Shown here: positions 38,718 to 47,942 of the stretch, piece by piece
Layout of the letters: each line of letters starts with the position of its first letter
Numbering within the stretch: position 1 is the first letter of the stretch
Assembly: GCF_013178945.1 (NCBI RefSeq)
Contig: NZ_JABFDM010000014.1
Coordinates: 99,823 to 163,822, forward strand
Reading direction: 5' to 3'
DNA: 64,000 nt
From: Bradyrhizobium aeschynomenes
GTDB lineage: Bacteria; Pseudomonadota; Alphaproteobacteria; Rhizobiales; Xanthobacteraceae
Made by a program: the position numbers and the translations under genes
Notes under the pieces: model-generated
The model's input: only the letters and a program-made list of their open reading frames with translations
Database searches by the model: none
Told to the model about the DNA's origin: nothing

Positions 38718-39038
38718 CTATCGTCCCCGCACCTTCGCCCGCGCAGGCACCCGCGTGCCGCCGCTCGGGCCGTCGTCATCATCACTGCGGCCGAGCGCCA
38801 TGATCGCGGTGCCCATCGCGGTCGAGCCGAAAGTGACGAAGAACGAGCCGAGCAAGAGACCGATGGCGACGCCGGGCGAGTGGTCGGCGAAGATCAGGTG
38901 ACGCAGGCCCCAGGGATCGAGCAGCAGCAATCCGCCGACCAGCACCACGGCCATGCCGAGGCCGAGCGCAAGGTTGATCGCGAGCAGGCGGAACAGAGGG
39001 ATCTGGAGCAATCGGCGCTGACGTTGATTGTGCTGCAT
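38718..39038 (-). CDS. small two-helix membrane protein
   Basis: A 106-residue protein with two strong hydrophobic segments (about residues 17-40 and 58-82), a basic N-terminus (HNQRQRRLLQIPLFRLLAIN) and an Asp-rich, then Arg-rich tail. No family is recognised. Confidence 0.6.
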   Translation of the reverse strand: MQHNQRQRRLLQIPLFRLLAINLALGLGMAVVLVGGLLLLDPWGLRHLIFADHSPGVAIGLLLGSFFVTFGSTAMGTAIMALGRSDDDDGPSGGTRVPARAKVRGR

Positions 39039-39271
39039 CGGCGATCTCCCGAGGGATCGTGAACGATCAGCGCAAGCGTAGCACCGATCGCGGCGCGCTC
39101 AAGGCCGGAGCCGCCCGGAGCGGACATGGCTGTGGCGCGGCGAAGGCGGATCGTTTTGGGACAGCGGGCATGAGTGATCGGCGCAAGGCGGCGGGTCGTC
39201 GTCTGAGTCCCTCATCTCGGAAGAGCTGTCATCCCCAACGGCGCATGATTCCTGCGACGCACTCGCCTGTC

Positions 39272-39415
39272 GTCATTCCGGGGCGCGCGCAGCGCGAGCC
39301 CGGAATCCATAACCACGACTGTGTGCGTGGCGCATGCTGGAGCGGCAGCTGTGTCTCATCACGGCCGCCCGTGGCTATGGATTCCGGGCTCGCCCTTCGG
39401 GCGCCCCGGAATGAC
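39272..39415. repeat. palindromic intergenic repeat, family A (copy 3)
   Basis: Outer arms GTCATTCCGGGGCGC / GCGCCCCGGAATGAC and inner CCCGGAATCCATAACCACG / GTGGCTATGGATTCCGGG, nearly the same as the copy before dnaG. Confidence 0.9.
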
Positions 39416-39482
39416 AAAGCAAGGCAAGAGCGCCCGCCGTTCAATGAAGGCCTTGAACCGACCAGCGGCCTCAGTCGCGCCT

Positions 39483-39512
39483 CTCAGCCTCAGCCTCAGC
39501 CTCAGCCTCAGC
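39483..39512. repeat. hexanucleotide tandem repeat (CTCAGC)5
   Basis: Five perfect copies of CTCAGC, 2 bp past the stop codon of the leftward hypothetical gene at 39515. Copy number may vary between strains by slippage; a change that removed the stop would extend the protein by Ala/Glu dipeptide repeats. Confidence 0.9.
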
Positions 39513-39514
39513 CC

Positions 39515-40027
39515 TCACGCCGCCTCGCCCTCGGCGACGCCGTGCTGCCTCGCGATCACGCTCTGCCAGACGCTGGCGATGGCACGTTGCGTCTCCGGTG
39601 CGATCAGGCAGTGGCCTTCATTGTCGAAGCCGCAGAAGCGCACCGAGGGATCGTGCCGCACCTCGACCAGCGCCTTGTTGATCATCTCCAGCGAGGCCAT
39701 CACCTGGCCGATGTTCTGCAGCCGCGTGTGATGCAGGATGTCGATCAGGCGAAACATCATGATCGGCGGCTGGCCCATCGCGATTCCCGGCCGGGCGAAC
39801 TCGAAGAACACGTTCACCGCGGGCAGCGCGCTCTGGATCTGCGCCAGCACCTTCGCGGCATCCTCGACGCTGCAGGCGACGAGATGCGCGCTCTGGGCGG
39901 GGAGGGCAGGCGTCGGCGGCGCCTCCGGGCCGAGCCCCAGACCCGACAGCACCTGATGCTCGATCCAGCGTCGCACCTCCGGCGGCGCCGAGCGGATCTG
40001 GTCGGCGGACAGCGTAATCCCGATCAT
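39515..40027 (-). CDS. conserved hypothetical protein
   Basis: A 170-residue soluble protein (ITLSADQIRSAPPEVRRWIE, then LGLGPEAPPTPALPAQSAHL and FFEFARPGIAMGQPPIMMFR, ending IASVWQSVIARQHGVAEGEAA). No family name is recognised. The C-terminal stretch RFCGFDNEGHCLIAPETQ has two cysteines. The start is ATG 40027. A hexanucleotide repeat follows the stop. Confidence 0.7.
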   Translation of the reverse strand: MIGITLSADQIRSAPPEVRRWIEHQVLSGLGLGPEAPPTPALPAQSAHLVACSVEDAAKVLAQIQSALPAVNVFFEFARPGIAMGQPPIMMFRLIDILHHTRLQNIGQVMASLEMINKALVEVRHDPSVRFCGFDNEGHCLIAPETQRAIASVWQSVIARQHGVAEGEAA

Positions 40028-40117
40028 GGCGTCGTCTCCATTTCGGCCGCGAAGCTTAGGGAGTCATGATGGCACGGTATTGACGAGGATCAAGCGGCCG
40101 CGCCGGCGCGCACCGTC

Positions 40118-41068
40118 TCAGGGCGCCACCAGTTCGACGCGGCGGTTGAGGGCGCGACCTGCATCGGTGGCATTGCTGCCGACCGGAGCGAGCAGGCCGA
40201 CGCCCGCGGTGCGCAGCCGCGCCGGCGCAATCCGGTAGCTCCGCGCCAGCTCGGCGGCGACCGCCTCGGCGCGCCGCCGCGACAGATCGAGATTGTAGTC
40301 GTAGCTGCCCTGGTTGTCGGTATGGCCGACGATGAAGACGCTGAGCTGCGGCTGGCCGGCGAGCAACTGCGCGATCTGCTCCAGGGTCGGCCGGCTCTCC
40401 GGCTTCATCGTCGCCTTGTCGGTGTCGAAATAGATGCCGTAGAGCGCGATGTGGCCCTTGTCGCCGAGGCCCTTCGCCATCTCGGCGGCGCTCACCATCT
40501 TGTTCTCCATCGCGCCGAGCTCGGCGATGGTGAGCTGGGCGTAGATCTGCTGGTTGTTCTGGCTGACCAGCACGCTGGCAAAGGTCTCGCGGCCGCCGGC
40601 CTGCTTGCGGCCGGCAAAATAGCGGTAGTCGAAGCCGTCGGCCCACATCTGTGGCACCGGCAGCAGGTCGATCGCCTCGGTGAAGGGAATGCCGCCGCAG
40701 GCATCGGTGTCGCAGGCGAGGAGCGTCTCGAAGCCGGCCTTGGCGAGCTGGTTCTCGAAATTGCGCGACACTTCGAGGATCGAGGGACCCGGCGCGGTGC
40801 GATAGGCGATCCTGACGACGCGACCCTCCAGGCGTCGCTCGTCCGTCGCCTTGTCCGCCTTGAACGGTGCCGCCTGCAGTCGCACCGCGTCGAAATCCTT
40901 GGCGACATAGCCGGTGATCACGCTGCCGGCGAAGCGGCCGATCCCGGGGTAATCCTTTGCGCCCGCCACATCGCCGGGCTGAGCGGCTGCGGGCGCCAGG
41001 CCGTGACACATCAGGCCCGCGGCCAAGGTGAGCTGTGCCAGTGTGCCGAGCCGGAACATCATCGTCAT
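40118..41068 (-). CDS. OmpA-family envelope protein
   Basis: A 316-residue exported protein. The signal peptide runs to about residue 28 (LAQLTLAAGLMCHGLAPAAA), then a DUF4892-like middle region and a C-terminal OmpA domain (IALYGIYFDTDKATMKPESR, FIVGHTDNQGSYDYNLDLSR, RAEAVAAELARSYRIAPARL) that binds peptidoglycan. It probably anchors the outer membrane or a periplasmic complex to the wall. The ATG at 41068 gives a proper signal peptide; the frame upstream to 41191 does not. Confidence 0.87.
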   Translation of the reverse strand: MTMMFRLGTLAQLTLAAGLMCHGLAPAAAQPGDVAGAKDYPGIGRFAGSVITGYVAKDFDAVRLQAAPFKADKATDERRLEGRVVRIAYRTAPGPSILEVSRNFENQLAKAGFETLLACDTDACGGIPFTEAIDLLPVPQMWADGFDYRYFAGRKQAGGRETFASVLVSQNNQQIYAQLTIAELGAMENKMVSAAEMAKGLGDKGHIALYGIYFDTDKATMKPESRPTLEQIAQLLAGQPQLSVFIVGHTDNQGSYDYNLDLSRRRAEAVAAELARSYRIAPARLRTAGVGLLAPVGSNATDAGRALNRRVELVAP

Positions 41069-41332
41069 GGGGACCTCTCCCGAAAAGTGGCGCCAACGCT
41101 CGTGGTTTTCAGAACGCGCGCTTGGATCGGCGCGCGAAAAACGACGCGACGTCGGACGAGGCACGCCTTGCATGAGTGGCGACGGGACCACCGACCGTTC
41201 AAAAAAAGATGACGACAGGATGCGGTTCGGCGGCTGTCGCCCACCGGCTGGCCTGCTCCCGCCAAATCAGGCATTGTGACGACGTCCGCCGGCCTGCCGT
41301 CATCATGCTCTCATGCAGGGACCCTTCTCCTC

Positions 41333-42139
41333 ATGTTCGTTGTCCGCTTCCTCGTTGCCGTCGCGATCCTGTCCTTTGCCTCTCCCGCTTTCGCCGCGCG
41401 CTGCGGCGGCGACTTCAACACCTTCATCGTGAACTTCTCCGCGGAGGCGCAGAGCGCCGGCGTGTCGGCCGGCACGATCAGCCAGGCGCTGTCGGGCGTG
41501 ACGCTCGATCCGGCCGTGCTCGCCTTCGACCGCCGCCAGCGCTACACCTTCAACAAGAGTTTCGAGCAGTACGTCTCGACCCGTGTCGGTGCCGGACGCA
41601 TCAATGGCGGCCGGGCGATGCTGCAGCGGCACGCGGCGCTGCTGTCGAAGATCGAGCAGCAATACGGCGTGCCGCGGCAGATCCTGGTCGCGATCTGGGG
41701 GCTGGAGACCGATTTCGGCAAGGGCGACATGGGCAAGCTGCCGGTGATCCGCACGCTGGCCACCTTGGCGCATGATTGCCGCCGCACCGAGCTGTTCCAG
41801 GGCGAGCTGATGGCCGCGCTCAAGATCGTCGAGCGCGGCGATCTCACCCTGCGCGACCTCGTCGGCGCGTTTGCCGGAGAGATCGGCCAGACCCAGTTCC
41901 TGCCGTCCTCCTACATCAAATACGGCGTCGACTTCGACGGCGACGGCCGCGTCGATCTCCGCCATTCCACCGCCGACGTGCTGGCCTCCACCGCCAACCT
42001 GCTGAAGACCAGCGGCTTCAAGATGGGCCAGCCCTATGACGAGGGCTCGGCGAACTTCGACGCGATGCGCGAGTGGAACAGGGCGGTGATCTACCGCAAG
42101 ACCATCGGCTACTACGCGGATAAGCTGATGGGGAGGTAG
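41333..42139 (+). CDS. lytic murein transglycosylase (MltB-like)
   Basis: A 268-residue periplasmic enzyme that cleaves peptidoglycan to 1,6-anhydromuropeptides. The signal peptide VVRFLVAVAILSFASPAFAA is followed by SLT_2/MltB motifs: LVAIWGLETDFGKGDMGKLP with the catalytic Glu, FAGEIGQTQFLPSSYIKYGVDFDGDGRVDL and LLKTSGFKMGQPY. There is no lipobox, so it is soluble in the periplasm. The ATG at 41333 is chosen for the signal peptide; the frame extends 19 codons upstream. Confidence 0.9.
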   Translation: MFVVRFLVAVAILSFASPAFAARCGGDFNTFIVNFSAEAQSAGVSAGTISQALSGVTLDPAVLAFDRRQRYTFNKSFEQYVSTRVGAGRINGGRAMLQRHAALLSKIEQQYGVPRQILVAIWGLETDFGKGDMGKLPVIRTLATLAHDCRRTELFQGELMAALKIVERGDLTLRDLVGAFAGEIGQTQFLPSSYIKYGVDFDGDGRVDLRHSTADVLASTANLLKTSGFKMGQPYDEGSANFDAMREWNRAVIYRKTIGYYADKLMGR

Positions 42140-42163
42140 GGCAGGGGATTGCCTCCCCCTCGC

Positions 42164-42341
42164 TGTCATGCAGGCGAAGGCGGGCATCCAGTACACCGTG
42201 ACCTCTCAGCTCGACAACGACCGGCTATGAATACTGGATCGCCCGGTCGAGCCGGGCGATGACAGCTTCGGGTCTGGCCACAGCGCTCAACCCCGCCCAC
42301 GCCGTCATTCCGGGCTCGCGCTTTCGCACGCCCCGGAATGA
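42164..42341. repeat. two palindromic repeats (family D and short family A)
   Basis: At about 42164-42262 an inverted pair TGTCATGCAGGCGAAGGC / CGGTCGAGCCGGGCGATGACA flanks TCCAGTA / TACTGGA boxes. At 42303-42341 a short family A unit has arms CGTCATTCCGGG / CCCCGGAATGATG. Both follow the transglycosylase gene. Confidence 0.75.
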
Positions 42342-42344
42342 TGC

Positions 42345-42840
42345 TGCGAGAGATCTCGGCACATACCCGCCCTGCGCCAATTGCCCGTCGTGTTAGTTTG
42401 TCGCAGCATCCGCCCTTGCCACGTCGGGCAAATCAGCCGCACATTTCCGCTCGTCCCGGCCCGCCGGAGGGGCGTTTCGCGATCGTCACGAGGCGTGGGC
42501 CGTTGGATGCGATGGGCGTAGAGCTCCGCAGCGTGGCCAAGTCCGCGCCGACGAACGGAGCGATGCGCACGCCGAAATCGTGGCGTCCCGACACCCCGAC
42601 GCTGGTGTCCCGCGCAATGCGCGCAAGCGCGTTGTCGCGCATGGTGGCCAACAAGCCCGGTGCACCAGGGAGACCACGTATAAGGCGTCAACCCATTGCG
42701 CAGGGAGGGCCGGGTCTGTCCGGCTGAACCTGTGGTAACCGCCGCGTGCATTTTCTTGTTGCACGCGGGCCGCAGGCCTCAGCCGAGGCCTGGCTCTCCC
42801 TGCGCCCTCCCTCTCGAGGAGGGCGGCGAATGGCACAGCT
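42345..42840 (-). repeat. interspersed non-coding repeat of Bradyrhizobium type
   Basis: About 500 bp without a credible gene. On the minus strand it holds CCCTGCGCAATGGGTTGACG followed by a CTTATACGTGGTCTCC box, and TTTGCCCGACGTGGCAAGG near the left end. I recall these as recurring blocks in Bradyrhizobium and Rhodopseudomonas intergenic DNA; the recall cannot be tested here. Open frames through it look like chance products. Confidence 0.5.
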
Positions 42841-42885
42841 CGGACGCTTCACGCGCCGCGAGGCTTTCTTCGCTCGACCGCAAGC

Positions 42886-43722
42886 TCACGCGTCCTTCGC
42901 GGCCGCCTTCTCCAGTCGCTTCGCCATCACCTTCCAATAGGTGCCGGGCATGAACCGCTGCAACAGATCCATGAAGCGCGCATCGCCGCCGATCAGGATG
43001 CGCGGCTCGTTGCGCTCGATGCCTGCGATGATGCGCAGCGCGGCGTCGCGTGGGCTGGTTTTCGCAAGCCGCTCGAAGCGTTCGATCGCCTGCACGCGGC
43101 GCGCATTGTCGGTCATGCCGTGGCCTGCGCGGGCATTGCGCGCGATCGCGGTCGCGACGCCGCCGGGATGCACCACCGAGAGCTTCACCGGGCTGTTGGC
43201 CATCGCAAGCTCATGACGCAGGCTTTCGGAGAAGCCGCGCACCGCGAACTTCGCCGCCGCATAAGCCGATTGGCCGGGCGGCGCGATGATGCCGAAGATC
43301 GAGGACAGGTTGACGATGTGCGCTTCGCGTTGGCGCGAAAGATGCGGCAGGAAGGCGCGGGTGCCGTGCACGACGCCCCAGAAATTGATGTTGAACAGCC
43401 ACTCCATCTCGGCCTGGTCGATCTCATGGAAGCCGCCGAACAGCGCGACGCCGGCATTGTTGATGACGATGTTGAGCGACGGATGCGCGGCCGTCGCGGC
43501 ATCGGCGAATTGCGCGATGGCCGGGGGATCGCTGACGTCGAGCCGGTGGGTGGTGACCTTGCGGCCGCGCGATGCGAGCTCGGCCGCCACACTGGCCAGC
43601 CCCGCTTCGTCGCGATCGGCGAGCGCGAGGTCGCAGCCGCGCCCCGCCAGTTCCAGCGCCAGCGCCCGGCCGATGCCGCCGGCCGCGCCCGTCACCGCCG
43701 CCGCTCCGTGAAGTGCCGTCAT
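42886..43722 (-). CDS. short-chain dehydrogenase/reductase
   Basis: A 278-residue classical SDR: the NAD(P)-binding glycine motif VTGAAGGIGRALALELAG, the NNAG motif (VINNAGVALFGG), catalytic Ser in IVNLSSIFGIIAPPG, and YAAAKFAVRGF with the catalytic Tyr-x-x-x-Lys. Substrate unknown. The ATG at 43722 is the domain start; the frame to 43815 crosses a promoter region. Confidence 0.9.
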   Translation of the reverse strand: MTALHGAAAVTGAAGGIGRALALELAGRGCDLALADRDEAGLASVAAELASRGRKVTTHRLDVSDPPAIAQFADAATAAHPSLNIVINNAGVALFGGFHEIDQAEMEWLFNINFWGVVHGTRAFLPHLSRQREAHIVNLSSIFGIIAPPGQSAYAAAKFAVRGFSESLRHELAMANSPVKLSVVHPGGVATAIARNARAGHGMTDNARRVQAIERFERLAKTSPRDAALRIIAGIERNEPRILIGGDARFMDLLQRFMPGTYWKVMAKRLEKAAAKDA

Positions 43723-43876
43723 CGTCGTGTCCTCCCCCTGATCGTTCGCTCGCATGTGCCGGTTCCAAAAGTCTTGCGCGCATTGCGTCACTTTTTCGCA
43801 TTGGAACCGAACCATCCGGCAGCTTTGCTTTTAACCCACGTGGCTTTTTGGGAAGACAGATTCTTGGAGGTATTGC

Positions 43877-44281
43877 ATGGGACAGTCGCAGCCCTTTCGC
43901 GCAACGGCGCTGATCGTGGAGGATGATCCGGCCCAGCGTGAGATGATCGCTTTGTTGCTCGAGGAGAGCGACTACGATGTCATCGCGTGCGAGAGCGCCG
44001 AGGCGGCCGAGCTGATCCTGAACAAGCCGGGCCATCGCGTCGTGCTGCTGATGACGGACGTCAATCTCGCCGGCCGCATGAGCGGCGTCGAGCTCGCGCA
44101 CATCGCCCGTGCGCGTCACCCCCACATCAACATCGTGGTCACCTCGGGACGGCCGCTGTCGCAACCCTTGCCCGGCAATGCCAAGTTCTGGAGCAAGCCA
44201 TGGGCGCCGCTCGACGTGCTGCGCGAGGCCGAGGTGACGCTGGAGCGCGCGCCGGAGCTGCAGCGGAGGCTCGGGGAATAG
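43877..44281 (+). CDS. single-domain response regulator
   Basis: A 134-residue CheY-like receiver with no output domain: the acidic pair ALIVEDDPAQREMIALLLEE, the phospho-acceptor Asp in VVLLMTDVNLAGRMSGVELA, the Thr/Ser switch (NIVVTSGRP) and the conserved Lys (FWSKPWAPLDVL). It passes a phosphate signal to an unknown partner; no histidine kinase gene is adjacent. A GGAGG site precedes the ATG. Confidence 0.9.
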   Translation: MGQSQPFRATALIVEDDPAQREMIALLLEESDYDVIACESAEAAELILNKPGHRVVLLMTDVNLAGRMSGVELAHIARARHPHINIVVTSGRPLSQPLPGNAKFWSKPWAPLDVLREAEVTLERAPELQRRLGE

Positions 44282-44418
44282 GAAGGTCGTCCCCCTTGAT
44301 GGCCCGGGTCGCTGATCCCATTTCTGAAAGCGCGAAGAGCGGCGATCGCGGGGTGAGGCGGAGGACGCGGCACCAGCAGAGACCGGGTGGAAGCCGCGCT
44401 CCCACCCGGGGAGTGCAA

Positions 44419-44499
44419 CTACTTCTTCTTGGCGGCCTTCTTGGTCTTCTTCGCCGCCTTCTTGGTCGCCTTCGCGGCCTTCTTCGCCTTCTTCGCCAT
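44419..44499 (-). CDS. 26-residue Lys/Ala-rich histone H1-like peptide
   Basis: The peptide is made only of Met, Ala, Lys and Thr: AKKAKKAAKATKKAAKKTKK and a KAAKKK tail, like the repeat tail of bacterial H1-like DNA-binding proteins. A GAGGA site 7 nt before ATG 44499 supports this short start; a longer frame to 44658 lacks one. Function in nucleoid binding is inferred only from composition. Confidence 0.55.
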   Translation of the reverse strand: MAKKAKKAAKATKKAAKKTKKAAKKK

Positions 44500-44871
44500 G
44501 GAATCCTCGTCAGGAGTTGATGGATTGCAACGCGACTTCGAGGCCTCGCTGGCGCAGGCCAGCCATGCATCAGCCTCGGGACGCAATCCCAGCAGATTCG
44601 CGAAGCTCTGCCTTACGCCGTCACCAGGGCACCTGCGCTTATCCACAGCTCGCTGCACTCAGCAGCGCCATGCGGGCCCCGGGCGCGGTGCGGCGCGGTT
44701 AACGCCGGGCAAATGATGTCTTCATTGATTCAAAACCAAGGCGCAATCTTGGTTGCGCAATTGAGGAAGCATTAAGTGCGCGGCGCTCATGTTACCGCGA
44801 ACCACAGGGAAGGTCATGAGCGCTGCGTTATTGATCATTGGGGACAGGACTCGTGACGTCCTGCGGCCGGG

Positions 44872-46101
44872 ATGTTGAACGTTCCGACGCTGTGGACGGC
44901 CTTCGTGGTCAACTTCCTCGCTCTGGGCCTGATCTGGGCCTATGTGATGCGCAGCTATCCCAACCTGGTTTCGGCCCGCTATTGGACGGCATCAGCCTTC
45001 ATGTGTGCGCCGGCCGCGCTGTTCGCGCTCGGTCGGTTCTATTTCGGCTCGTTCGCGCCGCTGCTCGCCGGCGGCTCGCTGATGACCCTCGCAATCTGCC
45101 TCGCGGCAATGGGGGTGGAGCGCTTCTATGGTCGGAAGGCCTCCTGGCGGCTGAGCCTTATCGTCGTCGGTCTGACCTTTGCGTCGATCGCGTTCTTCTT
45201 CTACGCCTACGACAGCAGCCCGCTACGAATCCTGTGCTACTCGCTGGGGCAGGCCGTTCCGATGGCCATGATCGCGCGGCTGGTGCTGGACTCGCGTCAT
45301 GGGCCGGTCAATCCGGGCGCCCGGCTGGCCGGCCTGCTGTCGCTCCTGATCATCGCCGTCTTCGCCGCCCGGCCCATCGCGACCCTGATGGGCGCCGATT
45401 TCAATTTCAGCCATTCAACCAGCGGCCAGGCGGCTGCGGTGCTGCTGCTGATCTTCCTGTCGATGTCGCTGAATTTCGGGTTCCTGCTGATGGCGGTGGA
45501 CCGGCTGCGCAACGAGGTCGCCGATCTCGCGCTGCTCGACGATCTCACCGGCGTCGCCAACCGCCGTCACCTGATGCAGCGGCTCACCGAGGAGTGCGCA
45601 CGGGCGGAGCGGTCCGGAAAGCCGTTTGCGCTGCTGGTGATCGATCTCGACGGCTTCAAGCTCATCAACGACACCCACGGCCATGCGGCAGGCGACGCCT
45701 GCTTGCAGCACTTCACGCTGATGGCGCAGACCCGGCTGCGGCCCGGTGACATGCTGGCCCGCACCGGCGGCGACGAGTTCTGCATCCTGCTGCCGTCCTC
45801 GTCGTTGCGCGAGGGCGCGATGATCGCGCGGCGCATACTGCGGGTCTGCCGCGACGATGCCGAAGCCTGTGCCGGCGCCGACGTTCCGATCGAGGTCTCC
45901 ATCGGCGTCGCCGAGTGGACGCCGGATGTCGGCGCGTTCCCGGACCGGGTGATGGCGCGGGCGGATCAGGCGCTCTATGCGGCCAAGAAGGACGGCAAGA
46001 ACGGCTTTGCGGTCTATCAGCACGACACGCCGGCGCTGGCGCCGGATCAGGTCGAGGCGATCGTCACATCCCAACCCCGGCACGATGCCGCGGCGGAGTA
46101 G
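44872..46101 (+). CDS. membrane-bound diguanylate cyclase
   Basis: A 409-residue protein: six or seven hydrophobic segments in residues 5-210, a short coiled linker, and a GGDEF domain from about residue 225. The catalytic motif GGDEF is at residues 299-303, intact, and the RxxD product-inhibition site (Arg290-Asp293) lies five residues before it, so it should make cyclic di-GMP with feedback control. The membrane part has no family I recognise and may sense an unknown signal. The amidase gene follows 19 nt later. Confidence 0.92.
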   Translation: MLNVPTLWTAFVVNFLALGLIWAYVMRSYPNLVSARYWTASAFMCAPAALFALGRFYFGSFAPLLAGGSLMTLAICLAAMGVERFYGRKASWRLSLIVVGLTFASIAFFFYAYDSSPLRILCYSLGQAVPMAMIARLVLDSRHGPVNPGARLAGLLSLLIIAVFAARPIATLMGADFNFSHSTSGQAAAVLLLIFLSMSLNFGFLLMAVDRLRNEVADLALLDDLTGVANRRHLMQRLTEECARAERSGKPFALLVIDLDGFKLINDTHGHAAGDACLQHFTLMAQTRLRPGDMLARTGGDEFCILLPSSSLREGAMIARRILRVCRDDAEACAGADVPIEVSIGVAEWTPDVGAFPDRVMARADQALYAAKKDGKNGFAVYQHDTPALAPDQVEAIVTSQPRHDAAAE

Positions 46102-46120
46102 TCGGTGCTATCGTTCGGCC

Positions 46121-46747
46121 ATGAGGCCGGTCTTGAACTCTCTCCAGGCAGCGCTCGCGCTGCTTCTCCTTCTCTCCCGGCCAGCGATGGCCGAGGATCT
46201 CGCCGCGCTCGCCCGGTCATCGGGCACGCCGGATATTCCCGGCCTGAAGATGGTCTGGCTGGCGCCGTGGGGCGAGCCGGCCAAGGCCCATCCCTGGACC
46301 AACATCATCGTCCACCAGACCGAGGGCCCGGCGGGATCCGCGCGGGCGGGGGCGCTGGCGCAGGCCAAGAACCCGAAACGGCGCGGCGTCACCCTGTGGG
46401 TGGAAACCGATGGCACGGTGTATTGGGCGGTGCCGGAAACCCTGGTCACGCTGCACGGCGACGGCGCCAATCGCAACGACAACCGCTATATCGATAACGG
46501 CCCCACCTACCGCAAGGTCGTGCGCGACAATTCCATCGGCGTGGAGTTCGCCGGCAACTATCCCGACGTCACCGCGCCTCCGACCGAAGCCCAGATCGCG
46601 GCGTGGCGCATCCTCTCGAAGCTGCTCCGGCTGCGCTATCAGATCCCGCGGGAGCGGATCTATGCGCACAACTGGATCGACTACAAGGACGCCCGCTATT
46701 GCGAGGGCTGTGCGCTCGCCGAGCTCGCGCGCGCCATGCCGGACTAG
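46121..46747 (+). CDS. N-acetylmuramoyl-L-alanine amidase (Amidase_2)
   Basis: A 208-residue exported amidase. The signal peptide SLQAALALLLLLSRPAMA is followed by the Amidase_2 fold: the first zinc His in WTNIIVHQTEG, HGDGANRNDNRYIDNGPTYR, NSIGVEFAGNYPD, and IYAHNWIDYKDARYC with the later ligands. It cuts the amide between MurNAc and the stem peptide, or acts in recycling. ATG 46121 is the natural start, just after the diguanylate cyclase gene. Confidence 0.85.
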   Translation: MRPVLNSLQAALALLLLLSRPAMAEDLAALARSSGTPDIPGLKMVWLAPWGEPAKAHPWTNIIVHQTEGPAGSARAGALAQAKNPKRRGVTLWVETDGTVYWAVPETLVTLHGDGANRNDNRYIDNGPTYRKVVRDNSIGVEFAGNYPDVTAPPTEAQIAAWRILSKLLRLRYQIPRERIYAHNWIDYKDARYCEGCALAELARAMPD

Positions 46748-46750
46748 CCT

Positions 46751-46782
46751 CAACTAACAAGAAGCCGGCGTTTCCGCCGGCT
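46751..46782 (-). terminator. terminator between amidase and rpoH
   Basis: Hairpin arms AGCCGGCG and CGCCGGCT (46763-46770/46775-46782) around a TTTC loop. On the minus strand it is followed by TCTTGTTAG, a moderate U-run, so it mainly serves rpoH. Confidence 0.7.
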
Positions 46783-46823
46783 CCGATCGCATCCAAAACC
46801 ACCTTCAAGCAAGCCGCGCGCGT

Positions 46824-47723
46824 CTAGTGCGCGGCCTCCAGCGCCGCCGCCTCCTGCTTGGCGATGGCGCCCTTGACGGCGGACTGCACCTTCTCGAACG
46901 CGCGCACCTCGATCTGGCGGACGCGTTCGCGCGACACGCCGAACTCGGCCGCCAGGTCCTCGAGCGTCATCGGCTCGTCGGCCAGGCGCCGCGCCTCGAA
47001 GATGCGGCGCTCCCTGGCGTTGAGCACGCCGATCGCGCCGTTGAGCGCCTGCCTTCGGTGGTCGTACTCCTCGTGCTCGGCCATGATGGCTTCCTGGTTG
47101 GGCGTGTTATCGACCAGCCAGTCCTGCCATTCGCCCGCTTCGCCGTCGTCGCGGATCGGCGCGTTCAGCGAGGCGTCGCCGCCGAGGCGGCGGTTCATGT
47201 CGACCACGTCCTGATCGGTCACGCCGAGGCGCTTCGCGATCAGCTTGACCTGATCCGGATGCAGATCGCCTTCATCCAGCGCCGAGATCTTGCTCTTGGC
47301 CTTGCGCAGGTTGAAGAACAGCTTCTTCTGGTTCGCGGTGGTGCCCATCTTCACGAGCGACCACGAACGCAGGATGTACTCTTGTATCGACGCCTTGATC
47401 CACCACATGGCGTAGGTGGCGAGGCGAAAGCCCTTCTCGGGCTCGAACCTCTTCACCGCCTGCATCAGGCCGACATTGCCTTCCGATACGACTTCGGATA
47501 TCGGCAGGCCGTAGCCGCGATAGCCCATGGCGATCTTGGCCACGAGCCTGAGGTGGCTGGTCACGAGTTTATGTGCTGCGTCGCTGTCGTCATGCTCGCG
47601 CCAACGCTTGGCGAGCATGTACTCCTCCTGCGGTTCCAGCATCGGGAACTTGCGGATCTCGGAGAGGTAGCGAGCAAGGCCGGATTCTCCGTTGAGAACC
47701 GGTAGTGTAGCTGTACGGGCCAT
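46824..47723 (-). CDS. rpoH: heat-shock sigma factor RpoH (sigma-32)
   Basis: A 299-residue alternative sigma factor. Region 1.2/2 (LARYLSEIRKFPMLEPQEEY, SEGNVGLMQAVKRFEPEKGF, ATYAMWWIKASIQEYILRSW), the RpoH box (NQKKLFFNLRKAKSKI), and region 4 (TLEDLAAEFGVSRERVRQIE) are all present. It directs heat-shock gene transcription. The GGAGGGCGC before ATG 47723 supports the start. Bradyrhizobium species carry several rpoH copies; which this is cannot be told. No obvious RNA thermometer (ROSE) is seen. Confidence 0.95.
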   Translation of the reverse strand: MARTATLPVLNGESGLARYLSEIRKFPMLEPQEEYMLAKRWREHDDSDAAHKLVTSHLRLVAKIAMGYRGYGLPISEVVSEGNVGLMQAVKRFEPEKGFRLATYAMWWIKASIQEYILRSWSLVKMGTTANQKKLFFNLRKAKSKISALDEGDLHPDQVKLIAKRLGVTDQDVVDMNRRLGGDASLNAPIRDDGEAGEWQDWLVDNTPNQEAIMAEHEEYDHRRQALNGAIGVLNARERRIFEARRLADEPMTLEDLAAEFGVSRERVRQIEVRAFEKVQSAVKGAIAKQEAAALEAAH

Positions 47724-47942
47724 CGAGCGCCCTCCAGTTGGTTCAGGCCCCCGATAGCGGCGGGCCAGGCAAAACGGTCGCTTGGTTAAAGCCGGCCGGT
47801 TTGCGACGTTCCATGCGTCGACCATTCGACGCAGGCGCAACATACACCAAAATTCGCCCTCCGTGGAAGGATTCCGGGGGTCACGACCCCGTGTGGCCGC
47901 ATTAAGATTTTGACATGATTGCGTTTTTCTGAACGTCCTGCG

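Noticed and set aside
42486..42836. 116-codon minus-strand frame in the interspersed repeat
   Set aside because: Arg/Ala/Ser-rich, and the region has the structure of a non-coding repeat.
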